21,233 nt of DNA from JAVBJN01 sp031546985 (GCA_031546985.1 JAVBJN010000112.1:1-21233), one strand, 5' to 3'; shown: positions 7,083 to 14,825, counted from the stretch's first letter. The notes: a model not told the origin generated them from the letters alone. Numbers and translations: made by a program.

Positions 7083-7991
7083 TTAGCCCACTTTTACCTT
7101 AGATAGACTCCGCCACAGGTAAAACACCAGGTAGCTTTCCCACCCGGTATAAGGCTCAAAAAAACGGATAATGCTGGCCGTATCTTTTTTGTCTTCGATA
7201 AGGCCATGTTGGAGCAGTGCGCCGTTGAGCCCCGAATCGCCAAAAGGAATAGCGCCCGGTTGCCGCAGGCATTTCATTAGTGCGTAATTGGCGCTCCAGA
7301 TCCCTATTCCTTTAACCGAAGTCAGTAACTGTTGCTGGGCCGTAGCATCGGGCAGGGCGCTGAGTTTCTCCAGGCTAATGGTGCCATCGGCAAAAGCACG
7401 GGCTATGTTTACCAGGTATTTGGCCTTGGATGTGGAATACTGCATGGCTTTAAAAGCCGCTTCGGGCACATTGGCCAGCGTTTCAAAATCGGGTAGCGTA
7501 TAGTGTGTAATGCCATTGTATTTCAATGTGTTGCCATATTGCTCTACCAGTCGGCGTTTTAGTTTGTAGGCAAAAGTGAGGTTAATCTGCTGCCCAATAA
7601 TGCACCAGCACAGCGCTTCGTATAAATCGGGAATGCCCATGAGGCGCAGGCCATTGTAGGTATCGGGCATATAAGCCAGCCGCTCATTCTGTTTCAGCAG
7701 TTTGTAAAAGGGTTGCAGGTTGTTCGACAAATCAAACCAATTGGACACAAAATCGATCACCGCCGCACGAATCGTCATCGTAACAGCTTCATTTAAAACA
7801 TGTATGTGCAGGTGCTCTTTTGATGCCGTAACCCTTATCAATACCGGCTTCCCATCTGCGATCATTACTTTCTCTACACCATCGGCATCTGTGCGGTGCA
7901 GACATTCGTCAAAATTCCGGTTCAGAAACCACAGACATTCTTCAAAACTGAAATGTGCGGGCAGGGGCAGCGAAATGACCTCATTATTCAT
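7083..7991 (-). CDS. AlkA-type DNA-3-methyladenine glycosylase
   Basis: A 302-aa HhH-GPD superfamily protein. It flips out alkylated purines such as 3-methyladenine and cleaves the glycosidic bond. The N-terminal 95 residues form a beta-rich AlkA_N-like domain. Core motifs are PDLYEALCWCIIGQQINLTF (121-140), the helix-hairpin-helix VKGIGIWSANYAL (226-238), and the catalytic segment FGDSGL with Asp252 aligned to AlkA Asp238. YTGWESYLVFYLWR (281-294) matches the AlkA C-terminus. It is transcribed towards alkB, so it is a separate unit in the same island. Its likely promoter sits almost at the start codon, suggesting a leaderless or very short-leader mRNA. Confidence 0.92.
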   Translation of the reverse strand: MNNEVISLPLPAHFSFEECLWFLNRNFDECLHRTDADGVEKVMIADGKPVLIRVTASKEHLHIHVLNEAVTMTIRAAVIDFVSNWFDLSNNLQPFYKLLKQNERLAYMPDTYNGLRLMGIPDLYEALCWCIIGQQINLTFAYKLKRRLVEQYGNTLKYNGITHYTLPDFETLANVPEAAFKAMQYSTSKAKYLVNIARAFADGTISLEKLSALPDATAQQQLLTSVKGIGIWSANYALMKCLRQPGAIPFGDSGLNGALLQHGLIEDKKDTASIIRFFEPYTGWESYLVFYLWRSLSKVKVG

Positions 7992-7995
7992 GCTG

Positions 7996-8003
7996 CGAAA
8001 GTA
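7996..8003 (-). promoter_or_regulatory. Probable -7 box of the AlkA-type gene
   Basis: On the minus strand this reads TACTTTCG, one mismatch from TAnnTTTG, and ends 4 bp before the ATG at 7991. The surrounding GGTACTTTCGCA is nearly identical to GGTACTTTTGCA at the operon promoter near 4478. If it is used, transcription would start at or next to the start codon. Confidence 0.4.
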
Positions 8004-8014
8004 CCGAATTGGTG

Positions 8015-8025
8015 ATTGTACGCAA
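8015..8025. promoter_or_regulatory. Candidate operator shared with the repair operon promoter
   Basis: ATTGTACGCAA here differs by one base from ATTGTACGTAA at 4488-4498, just downstream of the operon -7 box. Both lie within about 35 bp of the start codon of an alkylation-repair gene, though in opposite orientations relative to transcription. It could be a binding site of the AraC-type Ada-like regulator. A match of this length can arise by chance, so confidence is low. Confidence 0.2.
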
Positions 8026-8130
8026 CCCGGTTGTTGCTGGATAAAATGTGTTAATGATATAATATGCTAATGTGACAATGGTTTAATGTGTTGCACCAGA
8101 AGTTGGCGGTAGACCTTCGAACTTCGACAA

Positions 8131-8310
8131 AGCCTGTCCCGCCCCATGCGGGGCCCAGTTACCGAATCTCAGGTGCCTTAGGTCAAAAGTCAATGGTGAA
8201 TTCTAGCGTCTCTTTCTCGTGCTGAGCCATTGCGCCTTCATCCGTTGCGTTCCCGCATTAGGCGGGACAGGCTGCTGTGAGCCCTGGAAGTGAAAAGTGA
8301 ATCGTGAATC
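8131..8310. repeat. Composite intergenic repeat, copy A
   Basis: This lies in the gene-free stretch 7992-8433. A 13-bp inverted repeat bounds the core: AGCCTGTCCCGCC (8131-8143) and GGCGGGACAGGCT (8261-8273). Each arm is also part of a small hairpin: CCCGC/GCGGG at 8138-8152 and TCCCGC-ATTAG-GCGGGA at 8251-8267. Between them are heptamer-like GTCAAAA, GTCAATG, GTGAATT (8182-8202) and CTTTCTCGTGCTGAGCC (about 8212-8228). After the core come GAGCCCT and heptamers GTGAAAA, GTGAATC, GTGAATC (8290-8310). The same parts occur in the same order in copy B at 10681-10940. No ORF with family-like features is present; the 8203-8397 minus frame is repeat translated. Confidence 0.85.
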
Positions 8311-8407
8311 GCGATTCCTTGCGTCCTTTGCTTCCCTGCGCCCTTGCGTGCCAGTATTTCCCCATACCGCATCCGCTCTAATTCTGGTTGTTTTCAATAT
8401 TTAAGGA

Positions 8408-8415
8408 TATTTTTG
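8408..8415 (+). promoter_or_regulatory. -7 promoter box of the radical SAM gene
   Basis: TATTTTTG matches TAnnTTTG. A TTG at 8388-8390 lies 17 bp upstream and could serve as the -33 element. The start codon at 8434 follows 18 bp later, giving a short leader. Confidence 0.6.
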
Positions 8416-8433
8416 CACTTTAAATGATCTGAT

Positions 8434-10632
8434 TTGAGTGCCTCTGTTTTTCTGATAACCCCGCCATTTACACAATTAAATACGCCGTACCCGGCTACCG
8501 CCTACCTGAAAGGATTTCTGAATACCAAAAACATCAGTGCCTTCCAGGCCGATTTGGGTATTGAGGTTACGCTGGCGCTTTTTAGCAAAGAGGGCCTGCT
8601 GCACTTGTTTGAGCAGGTAGATCCTGCCCGCGAAGACCTGAGCGAAAACATTCGCCGTATTATCGCGTTGCAGGACGATTATATCCAGACCATCGACGAA
8701 GTAATCCTGTTTTTGCAGGGCAAGAACCCCACACTGGCACACCAGATCAGCAAACGCGATTTTTTGCCCGAAGCAGCCCGTTTTGCCCAGCTCGATGACC
8801 TTACCTGGGCTTTTGGCAGCATGGGCATGCAGGATAAAGCCAAGCACCTGGCTACCATGTACCTCGAAGATCTGTCCGATCTTATTATGGAATGTGTGGA
8901 TGCGCATTTTGGCTTTAGTAGGTATGCAGAGCGCCTGAGCCGGTCGGCCAATAGTTTTGATGAGCTGCACCAGGCGTTGCAACAGGAATATACTTACATA
9001 GACCAGATCCTGATAAACCTGCTTACCGAACGTATGGCTGCCGTGAAACCTGCGTTGGTGGCTATTTCTGTACCATTTCCCGGCAATCTCTACGCGGCTT
9101 TGCGCTGTGGCCAGTGGATAAAGCAGCATTATCCTCAGGTAAAAGTGGCTATGGGGGGTGGTTTTCCCAATACGGAACTGCGCTCCATCAGCGATGCCCG
9201 GGTGTTTGAATGTGTCGATTTTATTACCCTCGACGATGGCGAAGCGCCGGTAGAATGTCTTATCCAGCATATCAACGGAGAAAAAACAATTGATGAGCTT
9301 AAGCGTACTTTTCTGCTTAAAGATGGGGTGGTTACTTATATCAACAACCAATCCTGCCACGATTACAAACAAGGCCAGGTAGGTACGCCCGACTATAGCG
9401 ATTTCTGGCTCGATCAGTATATTTCTGCTATTGAAGTGGTAAATCCCATGCACAGTCTCTGGAGCGATGGCCGGTGGAACAAGCTTACCATGGCGCATGG
9501 TTGCTACTGGGGCAAATGCACTTTCTGCGATATCTCGCTCGATTATATTCAACGCTACGAACCTTTAACGGCGCATATGCTGTGCGACCGTATGGAGGAA
9601 ATTATAGCCCAAACCGGGCAAAACGGTTTTCACTTTGTAGACGAAGCCGCGCCGCCTGCACTCATGCGATCGCTGGCGCTGGAGATCATTCGCCGCAAAC
9701 TTAAAGTAAGCTGGTGGACGAATATCCGGTTCGAGAAAAGCTTTACCCGTGACCTGTGTTTTTTACTCAAAGCCTCGGGCTGCATTGCGGTTTCCGGTGG
9801 GCTGGAAGTAGCATCCGACCGCCTGCTCGATCTTATTCAAAAGGGCATTACTGTAGCGCAGGTAGCTAAGGTAAACAAGCATTTTACCGAAGTCGGTATT
9901 ATGGTGCATGCTTACCTGATGTACGGTTTCCCCACACAAACCGCGCAGGAAACCATAGACTCGCTCGAAATGGTGCGCCAGATGTTTGAAGCCGGTATTT
10001 TACAATCCGCTTTCTGGCACCAGTTTGCCATGACTGCGCATAGTCCGGTAGGGCTCTACCCCGAAAAATTCAAAGTAAAAAAGGAGACCGATGCTATAGG
10101 CAGTTTTGCCAACAACGATATTGTGCATGTAGACCCCACAGGAGCCGATCACGATTCGTTTGGCTACGGCCTCAAAAAATCGCTGCTCAACTATATGCAC
10201 GGTGCCTGTTTCGATTATCCATTGCAAAAATGGTTTGAGTTTAAAGTGCCCAAACCATCTGTACCGCCCGATTTTATTGCCAAAGCGCTCGAAGAAGATG
10301 TATACACCACTGCCAAACCTACGGCAAAGGTAGTATGGTTGGGCAAAGCGCCGTTGGTAGAGACTTTTGTGAAATCAAAAAAAGGCCAGCAGTGGGAGAT
10401 GTCGTCGCTCACCTTCCAGGGCAAGAAAGATGCGCTGAATATTAAAGTAAACCAACCCGAAGGACAATGGCTGGCTAATATGCTGCCCCAGCTCTCTGCA
10501 GCTAATCTCAAAACATACACCCTCCAGGAAGTAAAAGACAGCTACGAAGCTGCAGGGCTCGAAGATTTTGAACTGTTTTGGGACAATAAACCAGTAAACG
10601 GCTTGTACAAACTGGGCTTGCTTACTTTGTAA
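8434..10632 (+). CDS. B12-binding-type radical SAM protein
   Basis: A 732-aa protein, probably starting at TTG 8434, since the nearby ATG (8424) is out of frame and closes at once. Residues 1-45 and 205-285 look like the two halves of a cobalamin-binding Rossmann domain (LITPPFTQLNTPYPATAYLKG; ALVAISVPFPGNLYAALRCG; AMGGGFPN; TLDDGEAPVECL), split by an insertion of about 140 residues. The canonical DxHxxG cobalamin motif is not evident. The radical SAM core starts around residue 350 with MAHGCYWGKCTFCD: cysteines 357, 362 and 365, a Cx4CxxC spacing instead of the usual Cx3CxxC. Typical barrel segments follow (FHFVDEAAPP, WWTNIRF, SGGLEVASDRLL, AYLMYGFPTQT). The C-terminal 130 residues resemble a winged-helix-like tail. 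The substrate is unknown. It has no operon partner and is flanked by copies of one composite repeat. Confidence 0.87.
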   Translation: MSASVFLITPPFTQLNTPYPATAYLKGFLNTKNISAFQADLGIEVTLALFSKEGLLHLFEQVDPAREDLSENIRRIIALQDDYIQTIDEVILFLQGKNPTLAHQISKRDFLPEAARFAQLDDLTWAFGSMGMQDKAKHLATMYLEDLSDLIMECVDAHFGFSRYAERLSRSANSFDELHQALQQEYTYIDQILINLLTERMAAVKPALVAISVPFPGNLYAALRCGQWIKQHYPQVKVAMGGGFPNTELRSISDARVFECVDFITLDDGEAPVECLIQHINGEKTIDELKRTFLLKDGVVTYINNQSCHDYKQGQVGTPDYSDFWLDQYISAIEVVNPMHSLWSDGRWNKLTMAHGCYWGKCTFCDISLDYIQRYEPLTAHMLCDRMEEIIAQTGQNGFHFVDEAAPPALMRSLALEIIRRKLKVSWWTNIRFEKSFTRDLCFLLKASGCIAVSGGLEVASDRLLDLIQKGITVAQVAKVNKHFTEVGIMVHAYLMYGFPTQTAQETIDSLEMVRQMFEAGILQSAFWHQFAMTAHSPVGLYPEKFKVKKETDAIGSFANNDIVHVDPTGADHDSFGYGLKKSLLNYMHGACFDYPLQKWFEFKVPKPSVPPDFIAKALEEDVYTTAKPTAKVVWLGKAPLVETFVKSKKGQQWEMSSLTFQGKKDALNIKVNQPEGQWLANMLPQLSAANLKTYTLQEVKDSYEAAGLEDFELFWDNKPVNGLYKLGLLTL

Positions 10633-10660
10633 GTGAAAGGTGAAAGGTGAAAGGTGAATG
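10633..10660 (+). repeat. Heptamer tandem repeat (GTGAAAG)n
   Basis: Three exact copies of GTGAAAG (10633-10653) followed by GTGAATG (10654-10660), starting directly after the radical SAM stop codon. Related heptamers occur at 8290-8310 on the other side of the gene. Confidence 0.9.
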
Positions 10661-10680
10661 GCTGCGAAGTCCTACCAGGT

Positions 10681-10940
10681 GCCTGTCCCGCCATTGCGGG
10701 GCGTAGGTATCTGAGGTCAAAGGTGAGTAGTAATTCCTGGCGCCTTTCTCGTGTTGAGCCTTTGCGTCCATATTCCTTGCGTTCCCGCATTAGGCGGGAC
10801 AGGCTTTTGCGTGAAATACACGCTGTTTCGTTGCGTCTTCGCATGAAATCCTCATTCGCCGTGTCGCTGCGTTCCCGCATGGGCGGGACAAGCTGCTGCG
10901 TCACCTTGTTCCTGCGAGCCCTCAAACTCAAAAGTGAATA
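10681..10940. repeat. Composite intergenic repeat, copy B
   Basis: Collinear with copy A at 8131-8310 and in the same orientation. It has GCCTGTCCCGCC (10681-10692) with a CCCGC/GCGGG hairpin (10687-10700), the CTGAGGTCAAAGGTGAG segment, CTTTCTCGTGTTGAGCC, and a 29-bp exact match to copy A (10777-10805 equals 8245-8273) containing the hairpin TCCCGC-ATTAG-GCGGGA. Copy B has an additional hairpin unit, TCCCGC-ATGG-GCGGGA (10873-10888), before GAGCCCT (10916-10922) and AAAAGTGAAT (10930-10939), which close both copies. It fills most of the gene-free stretch 10633-11052. The frames at 10542-10931 (minus) and 10654-10941 (plus) are repeat translated. Confidence 0.87.
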
Positions 10941-11026
10941 GCAACTTCCTGAATCTCTGCACGAAACAAATCTCCCCGATTAACAGTAATTAACAATGCT
11001 TAACGGCCCGTTAGAATAGCCTGCGC

Positions 11027-11034
11027 TAAGTTTG
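11027..11034 (+). promoter_or_regulatory. -7 promoter box of the M43 protease gene
   Basis: TAAGTTTG matches TAnnTTTG and lies 18 bp before the ATG at 11053. No good -33 TTG is seen at the usual distance. Confidence 0.55.
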
Positions 11035-11052
11035 CATTATAAATTCACAATC

Positions 11053-12438
11053 ATGAAAACGTACTTAATACCATCCTTAACCGCCGCTTTGTTGGGTACA
11101 GTATTTACCACACAGGCACAGACTTACCGCCAATGGGAGCACGATCCTTTTGACAAGCTGATGAGCCAGGCCCGTGCAGTAAATCCCGGTTTTGAGCAGG
11201 ATGTACAGTCGCTTAATAATACGATTCAATATCGCGCCAGCCAACTCAACGGCCGGTTGTCTAAAACCGCATCGCTGGGTACCATTCCTGTAATTTTCCA
11301 TATTGTTCTCGATTCTGCCAAAGTAGCCCAAATGGGCGGCGTGAGTGGTATTGAGCAGCGCATCCAAAGCCAGATGGATGTGTTGAATGAAGATTACAAT
11401 GCCGCTAATGCCGATAGTACTAATATTCCCGGTGCTTTCAAACCTTTGTATAGCAATGTGGATGTAAAATTCGGCCTGGCGCATACCGATCCCAATGGTA
11501 AGTACACACCCGGTTATGAAATAATCTACACCAATAAAGCCGGATTCGATGCCGAAAACTCGGTTATGGGGTCAAAATTTGCCTGCAGTGATGTTAAGTT
11601 TACCGCTAGTGGTGGGGTAGAAAGCTGGAATACCGAAAAATACCTCAATGTATGGGTAACCAATATTTTGCCAATGGGCGTTGGTGGCATTGGCACACCG
11701 CCGCCGTATCCCGCTTATGGTGGCACGGCGCTCTTGCCCTGGAATGAGCAGGGTATTGTGCTGGCTTACTTTGTATTGGGCCGCCAAACCAATCCCAACC
11801 AGTATTTTCCTGCGCCCACTGCTGCAAAGGGTAGGGCGCTGGTGCACGAAGCAGGGCATTTCTTTAACCTGTTTCACCCGTTTGGTATGTCTACCATGGA
11901 CAACAGCAATTGCCAGGACGATGATGGCGTAGCCGATACACCTCCGCAGGCAGCGCCAACGATGGGTACCTGCCCTACGTTTCCGGTAACAGATAATTGC
12001 AGCAACGCAACACCCGGTATTATGTTTGTGAATCATATGGATTACGCCAGCGATGCTTGCCGCTACATGTTCTCTACCGATCAGAAAAGCCGTATGCATG
12101 TAGAGCTTGCCAGTGGTGGCAACCGTTATTCTTTATTGCAGAACCCGCAGTTGCTGCAACCCGGTGTAATGGGTATTAAAGATGTGGCCGCCCATAAAAT
12201 AGGTGTGGATGTGTACCCCAATCCCGCTACAGAAAATATCCGCATTCGTATACAACAGGGCATGACACTGCAAAACATCAGTTTCCGCAACAGCCTGGGC
12301 CAGGAAGTGCTTTCTGTTAAAGGCTGTGTGGCGCAAGACAATATAATGATAGATGTGAGTGCTCTCCCCAAAGGTTTGTACCTCATTACCTGCCAGTATA
12401 AAGAAGGCAATGGCACTATGCGGTTAATCGTGCAATAA
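11053..12438 (+). CDS. Secreted M43-family (pappalysin/cytophagalysin-like) metalloprotease with T9SS sorting domain
   Basis: The predicted protein has 461 aa from the ATG at 11053; the in-frame TTG at 11032 overlaps the -7 box. It has a signal peptide (MKTYLIPSLTAALLGTVFTTQAQ), a propeptide-like region to about residue 75, and a catalytic domain. The zinc motif HEAGHFFNLFH (265-275) gives ligands His265, His269 and His275 with catalytic Glu266, and the metzincin Met-turn is NHMDYASDACRYMF (327-340). Paired cysteines (287, 307, 316, 336) fit an extracellular enzyme. Residues about 385-461 form a type A T9SS C-terminal domain (VDVYPNPATENI ... LPKGLYLITCQYKEG). It should be exported across the outer membrane by the type IX system and act outside the cell on proteins or peptides. 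It is a single gene with its own promoter and terminator. Confidence 0.94.
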   Translation: MKTYLIPSLTAALLGTVFTTQAQTYRQWEHDPFDKLMSQARAVNPGFEQDVQSLNNTIQYRASQLNGRLSKTASLGTIPVIFHIVLDSAKVAQMGGVSGIEQRIQSQMDVLNEDYNAANADSTNIPGAFKPLYSNVDVKFGLAHTDPNGKYTPGYEIIYTNKAGFDAENSVMGSKFACSDVKFTASGGVESWNTEKYLNVWVTNILPMGVGGIGTPPPYPAYGGTALLPWNEQGIVLAYFVLGRQTNPNQYFPAPTAAKGRALVHEAGHFFNLFHPFGMSTMDNSNCQDDDGVADTPPQAAPTMGTCPTFPVTDNCSNATPGIMFVNHMDYASDACRYMFSTDQKSRMHVELASGGNRYSLLQNPQLLQPGVMGIKDVAAHKIGVDVYPNPATENIRIRIQQGMTLQNISFRNSLGQEVLSVKGCVAQDNIMIDVSALPKGLYLITCQYKEGNGTMRLIVQ

Positions 12439-12496
12439 TCCCGGCAAATAAGTGGTAGGTTGTAATCATGCGCTGCCATGGTACAATGGCAAAGGT

Positions 12497-12533
12497 CTGA
12501 AGCAAGCCGCAAGGCTTATCCTTCAGGCTTTTT
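12497..12533 (+). terminator. Rho-independent terminator after the protease gene
   Basis: A nested stem-loop: outer CTGAAG (12497-12502) with CTTCAG (12521-12526), inner AAGCC (12504-12508) with GGCTT (12513-12517) closed by a GCAA tetraloop, followed by GC and TTTTT (12529-12533). Confidence 0.8.
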
Positions 12534-12566
12534 GCATATCACGGGTTTAAGTTGACCAGAGTCGCA

Positions 12567-12574
12567 TATATTTG
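12567..12574 (+). promoter_or_regulatory. -7 promoter box of the two-component operon
   Basis: TATATTTG matches TAnnTTTG, 29 bp before the ATG at 12604. The nearest TTG (12552-12554) is only 12 bp upstream, closer than usual, so the -33 element is uncertain. Confidence 0.55.
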
Positions 12575-12603
12575 AAACGGCTATTGTTAGAAAGTAATAT
12601 ACC

Positions 12604-14043
12604 ATGAAAAAGAAACTCACACTGCTGGTGGTCTTAAGTGCGGTGGCGCTCTGTGGCATAATCATTCTGCAGGGTGTGTGGTTGCGCAATGCCTACCTGG
12701 AACAGCAGAAGGCTTTTATTACAGAGGTAAAGAGTGCGCTGAGTGAGGTACGTGAGCAGGAGAAGGAAGCGCTGCTAAAAGGTAAGCCCCGGGTAGCGCA
12801 AACCAGTGCTAAAGGGATGGATACCGTAATTGTGATTAAAGCCGATTCGCTGCTGCCAGAGATGGAAGGGCAGAACTCAGGTACGGATATCAACATCAAT
12901 ACCAATGCATTGCTCCGTTCCATATCCCATATATCCAGCGTTTTTTCAGCCGAAGTCTATAAAAAGCGAATAGCCATAGATCGGCAATTGATGAAAGAGG
13001 CGCTAGCCAGGCGCGATATTGATATCCCCTTTGAACTTGCTTTTTATGATTTTGACGGCAAGTTTTACGTCAGTACGGTGAGTAAAGACAGTTTTATGGC
13101 TTTGCCCATCAAGATTACACCGCCCTTGCTTACCATGAACGATGCCAGTTTTACAGCGTCAAATGACAGCAGTGCGCAATTGAACATCTCTATTTTTGAA
13201 AAGCAGTTGTACGTGGGGTTTGATAATGCCGGTGGGCACGCGTTTCGCAAAATGTCGGGCATACTGGCTTTGTCGCTTGTCCTCATTTTGGTTCACATTG
13301 TTGCATTTGTACTCATGGTGCGCATGTTTGTGCGGCAAAAAAGACTTAGCGAGGTGCGCAGCGGTTTTATGAGCAATATGACGCATGAGCTTAAAACCCC
13401 CATCAGCTCGGTATCGCTGGCATTGGAATTATTACAGGCACAGGCTACAGAAAAAGGAAGTTCTGCTGCTTACATCCAGGCTGCACAGAGCGAACTGGGC
13501 CGTTTAACCAAGATGGTAAACTGGGTACTCGATATGTCGGCTTTTGAAGAACGCAAAATTACGCTCACATTCTCGCGTCATATCCTCATGCCCTGGACCG
13601 AAGAAATTGTAGCTTCGTTTGTACCCGTACTCGACCAGCGCAATGCCCGTTTGGATGTGTCGGTTGCCCCTCCGGATTTAGCCGCAGATATAGATAATAT
13701 TCACCTCAATAATGTGATCCGCAACCTGGTCGATAACAGCATTAAATACAACCGGTCGTTGCAGCCGGTAGTGGGTATTGCCATTACACAGCCCGATGCC
13801 GAAACCGTACAGATACGCATAACCGATAACGGAATAGGCATCGACGAAAAATACCAGCGCCAGGTTTTTGAACAATTTTTTCGTGTACCCACCGGAGATG
13901 TGCACGATGTAAAAGGTTTTGGGCTGGGGTTGAGTTACGTTAAAACAATTGTGCACCTGCACAAAGGAAGCATAGAGCTGCAAAGTGAGCCTGGCAAAGG
14001 CACCGTATTTACCATCCGTATTCCTAAAACCCGTAAGGCATGA
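12604..14043 (+). CDS. Membrane sensor histidine kinase
   Basis: A 479-aa protein. One membrane segment lies at about 5-27 and a second at about 217-243, enclosing a periplasmic sensor of some 190 residues in which I recognise no named domain. The cytoplasmic part has the HisKA phosphoacceptor His261 in MTHELKTPISS, an N box around 369-382 (NNVIRNLVDNSIKYN), the G1 box ITDNGIGID (406-414), an F box FEQFFRVP (422-429), the G2 box KGFGLGLSYVK (437-447) and GKGTVFTIRI (464-473). There is no HAMP domain. It should phosphorylate the response regulator encoded next, with overlapping ATGA. The signal is unknown. The protease upstream is separated by a terminator and need not be a target. Confidence 0.95.
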   Translation: MKKKLTLLVVLSAVALCGIIILQGVWLRNAYLEQQKAFITEVKSALSEVREQEKEALLKGKPRVAQTSAKGMDTVIVIKADSLLPEMEGQNSGTDININTNALLRSISHISSVFSAEVYKKRIAIDRQLMKEALARRDIDIPFELAFYDFDGKFYVSTVSKDSFMALPIKITPPLLTMNDASFTASNDSSAQLNISIFEKQLYVGFDNAGGHAFRKMSGILALSLVLILVHIVAFVLMVRMFVRQKRLSEVRSGFMSNMTHELKTPISSVSLALELLQAQATEKGSSAAYIQAAQSELGRLTKMVNWVLDMSAFEERKITLTFSRHILMPWTEEIVASFVPVLDQRNARLDVSVAPPDLAADIDNIHLNNVIRNLVDNSIKYNRSLQPVVGIAITQPDAETVQIRITDNGIGIDEKYQRQVFEQFFRVPTGDVHDVKGFGLGLSYVKTIVHLHKGSIELQSEPGKGTVFTIRIPKTRKA

Positions 14044-14747
14044 TTAAATTGTTGCTGGCAGAAGACGAGCAGATACTGGGCGCGCTCATCGCAGAGGCGC
14101 TTAAAAGCAAATCGTTTGAGGTAAGCTGGGCCCGCAACGGGCAGGAGGCGTTGCACTTGTTTCGCACGCAGCGGCCGCAGATAGCCGTGCTCGATGTAAT
14201 GATGCCGGTAATGGATGGCTTTACGGTAGCCAAAGAAATAAGGATGATAGATGAAGAAGTGCCATTACTGTTTCTTACCGCCCGCTCCGAAACGGCCGAT
14301 GTGGTTAAAGGGTTTGAATCGGGCGGCAACGATTACCTTAAAAAGCCTTTCAGCCTCGAAGAACTGGTGGTGCGACTGCACGAACTGCTTCGCCGCAACG
14401 GGCAAAAGGCTGCATCTGGCAAAGAAGTGCAGGAAGCAGCTTATACCCTGGGCTCTTTTACCTTCGATGCCACCGCGCAGGTGCTCACCCGTGGGGACGA
14501 AACCACGCAACTATCTTACCGCGAGGCCGGGTTGCTGCTCGAGCTGCTGCACCATAAAAATGAAATACTGGAGCGTAAAAGCGTATTGCTCAAGCTCTGG
14601 GGCGATGACAGCCTGTTTAATGCCCGCAATATGGATGTATACATTGCCCGCTTGCGCAAATACCTCTCTGCCGACGAGGGTATCAGCATCCTCAATATCC
14701 GGGGTATAGGCTTTAAATTGCTGGAACGAAAAACCGGCTCGTCGTAG
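14040..14747 (+). CDS. OmpR/PhoB-family response regulator
   Basis: A 235-aa protein. The receiver domain (1-115) has the acidic pocket Glu8-Asp9, phosphoacceptor Asp52 in AVLDVMMPVMDG, Thr80 in LFLTAR and Lys102 in DYLKKPF. The C-terminal winged helix (about 132-230) has the typical YTLGSFTFD start, LSYREAGLLLELLHHKNEIL, NARNMDVYIARLRKYL and the terminal hairpin ILNIRGIGFKLL. Its start overlaps the kinase stop codon, so the two are translationally coupled. It is a transcription factor whose target genes cannot be read from this window. Confidence 0.96.
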   Translation: MIKLLLAEDEQILGALIAEALKSKSFEVSWARNGQEALHLFRTQRPQIAVLDVMMPVMDGFTVAKEIRMIDEEVPLLFLTARSETADVVKGFESGGNDYLKKPFSLEELVVRLHELLRRNGQKAASGKEVQEAAYTLGSFTFDATAQVLTRGDETTQLSYREAGLLLELLHHKNEILERKSVLLKLWGDDSLFNARNMDVYIARLRKYLSADEGISILNIRGIGFKLLERKTGSS

Positions 14748-14825
14748 GGGGATCTACGAGAACCGGAAAGGGCAGATGGTTGATTGGGCCAGGGGTAAAA
14801 AAATATCTTTGGTTACAAGCCTTTT

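Noticed and set aside
8203..8397. 64-aa minus-strand frame
   Set aside because: It is made of the composite repeat (hairpins and heptamers) read through; no protein features.
8131..10940. CRISPR array or insertion sequence around the radical SAM gene
   Set aside because: The repeats are not regularly spaced with unique spacers, and no transposase or integrase frame is present. Only a non-autonomous or structural repeat is supported.
10542..10941. Frames on both strands after the radical SAM gene, rich in Arg and Ser
   Set aside because: They are translations of composite repeat copy B and the end of the radical SAM gene in other frames.
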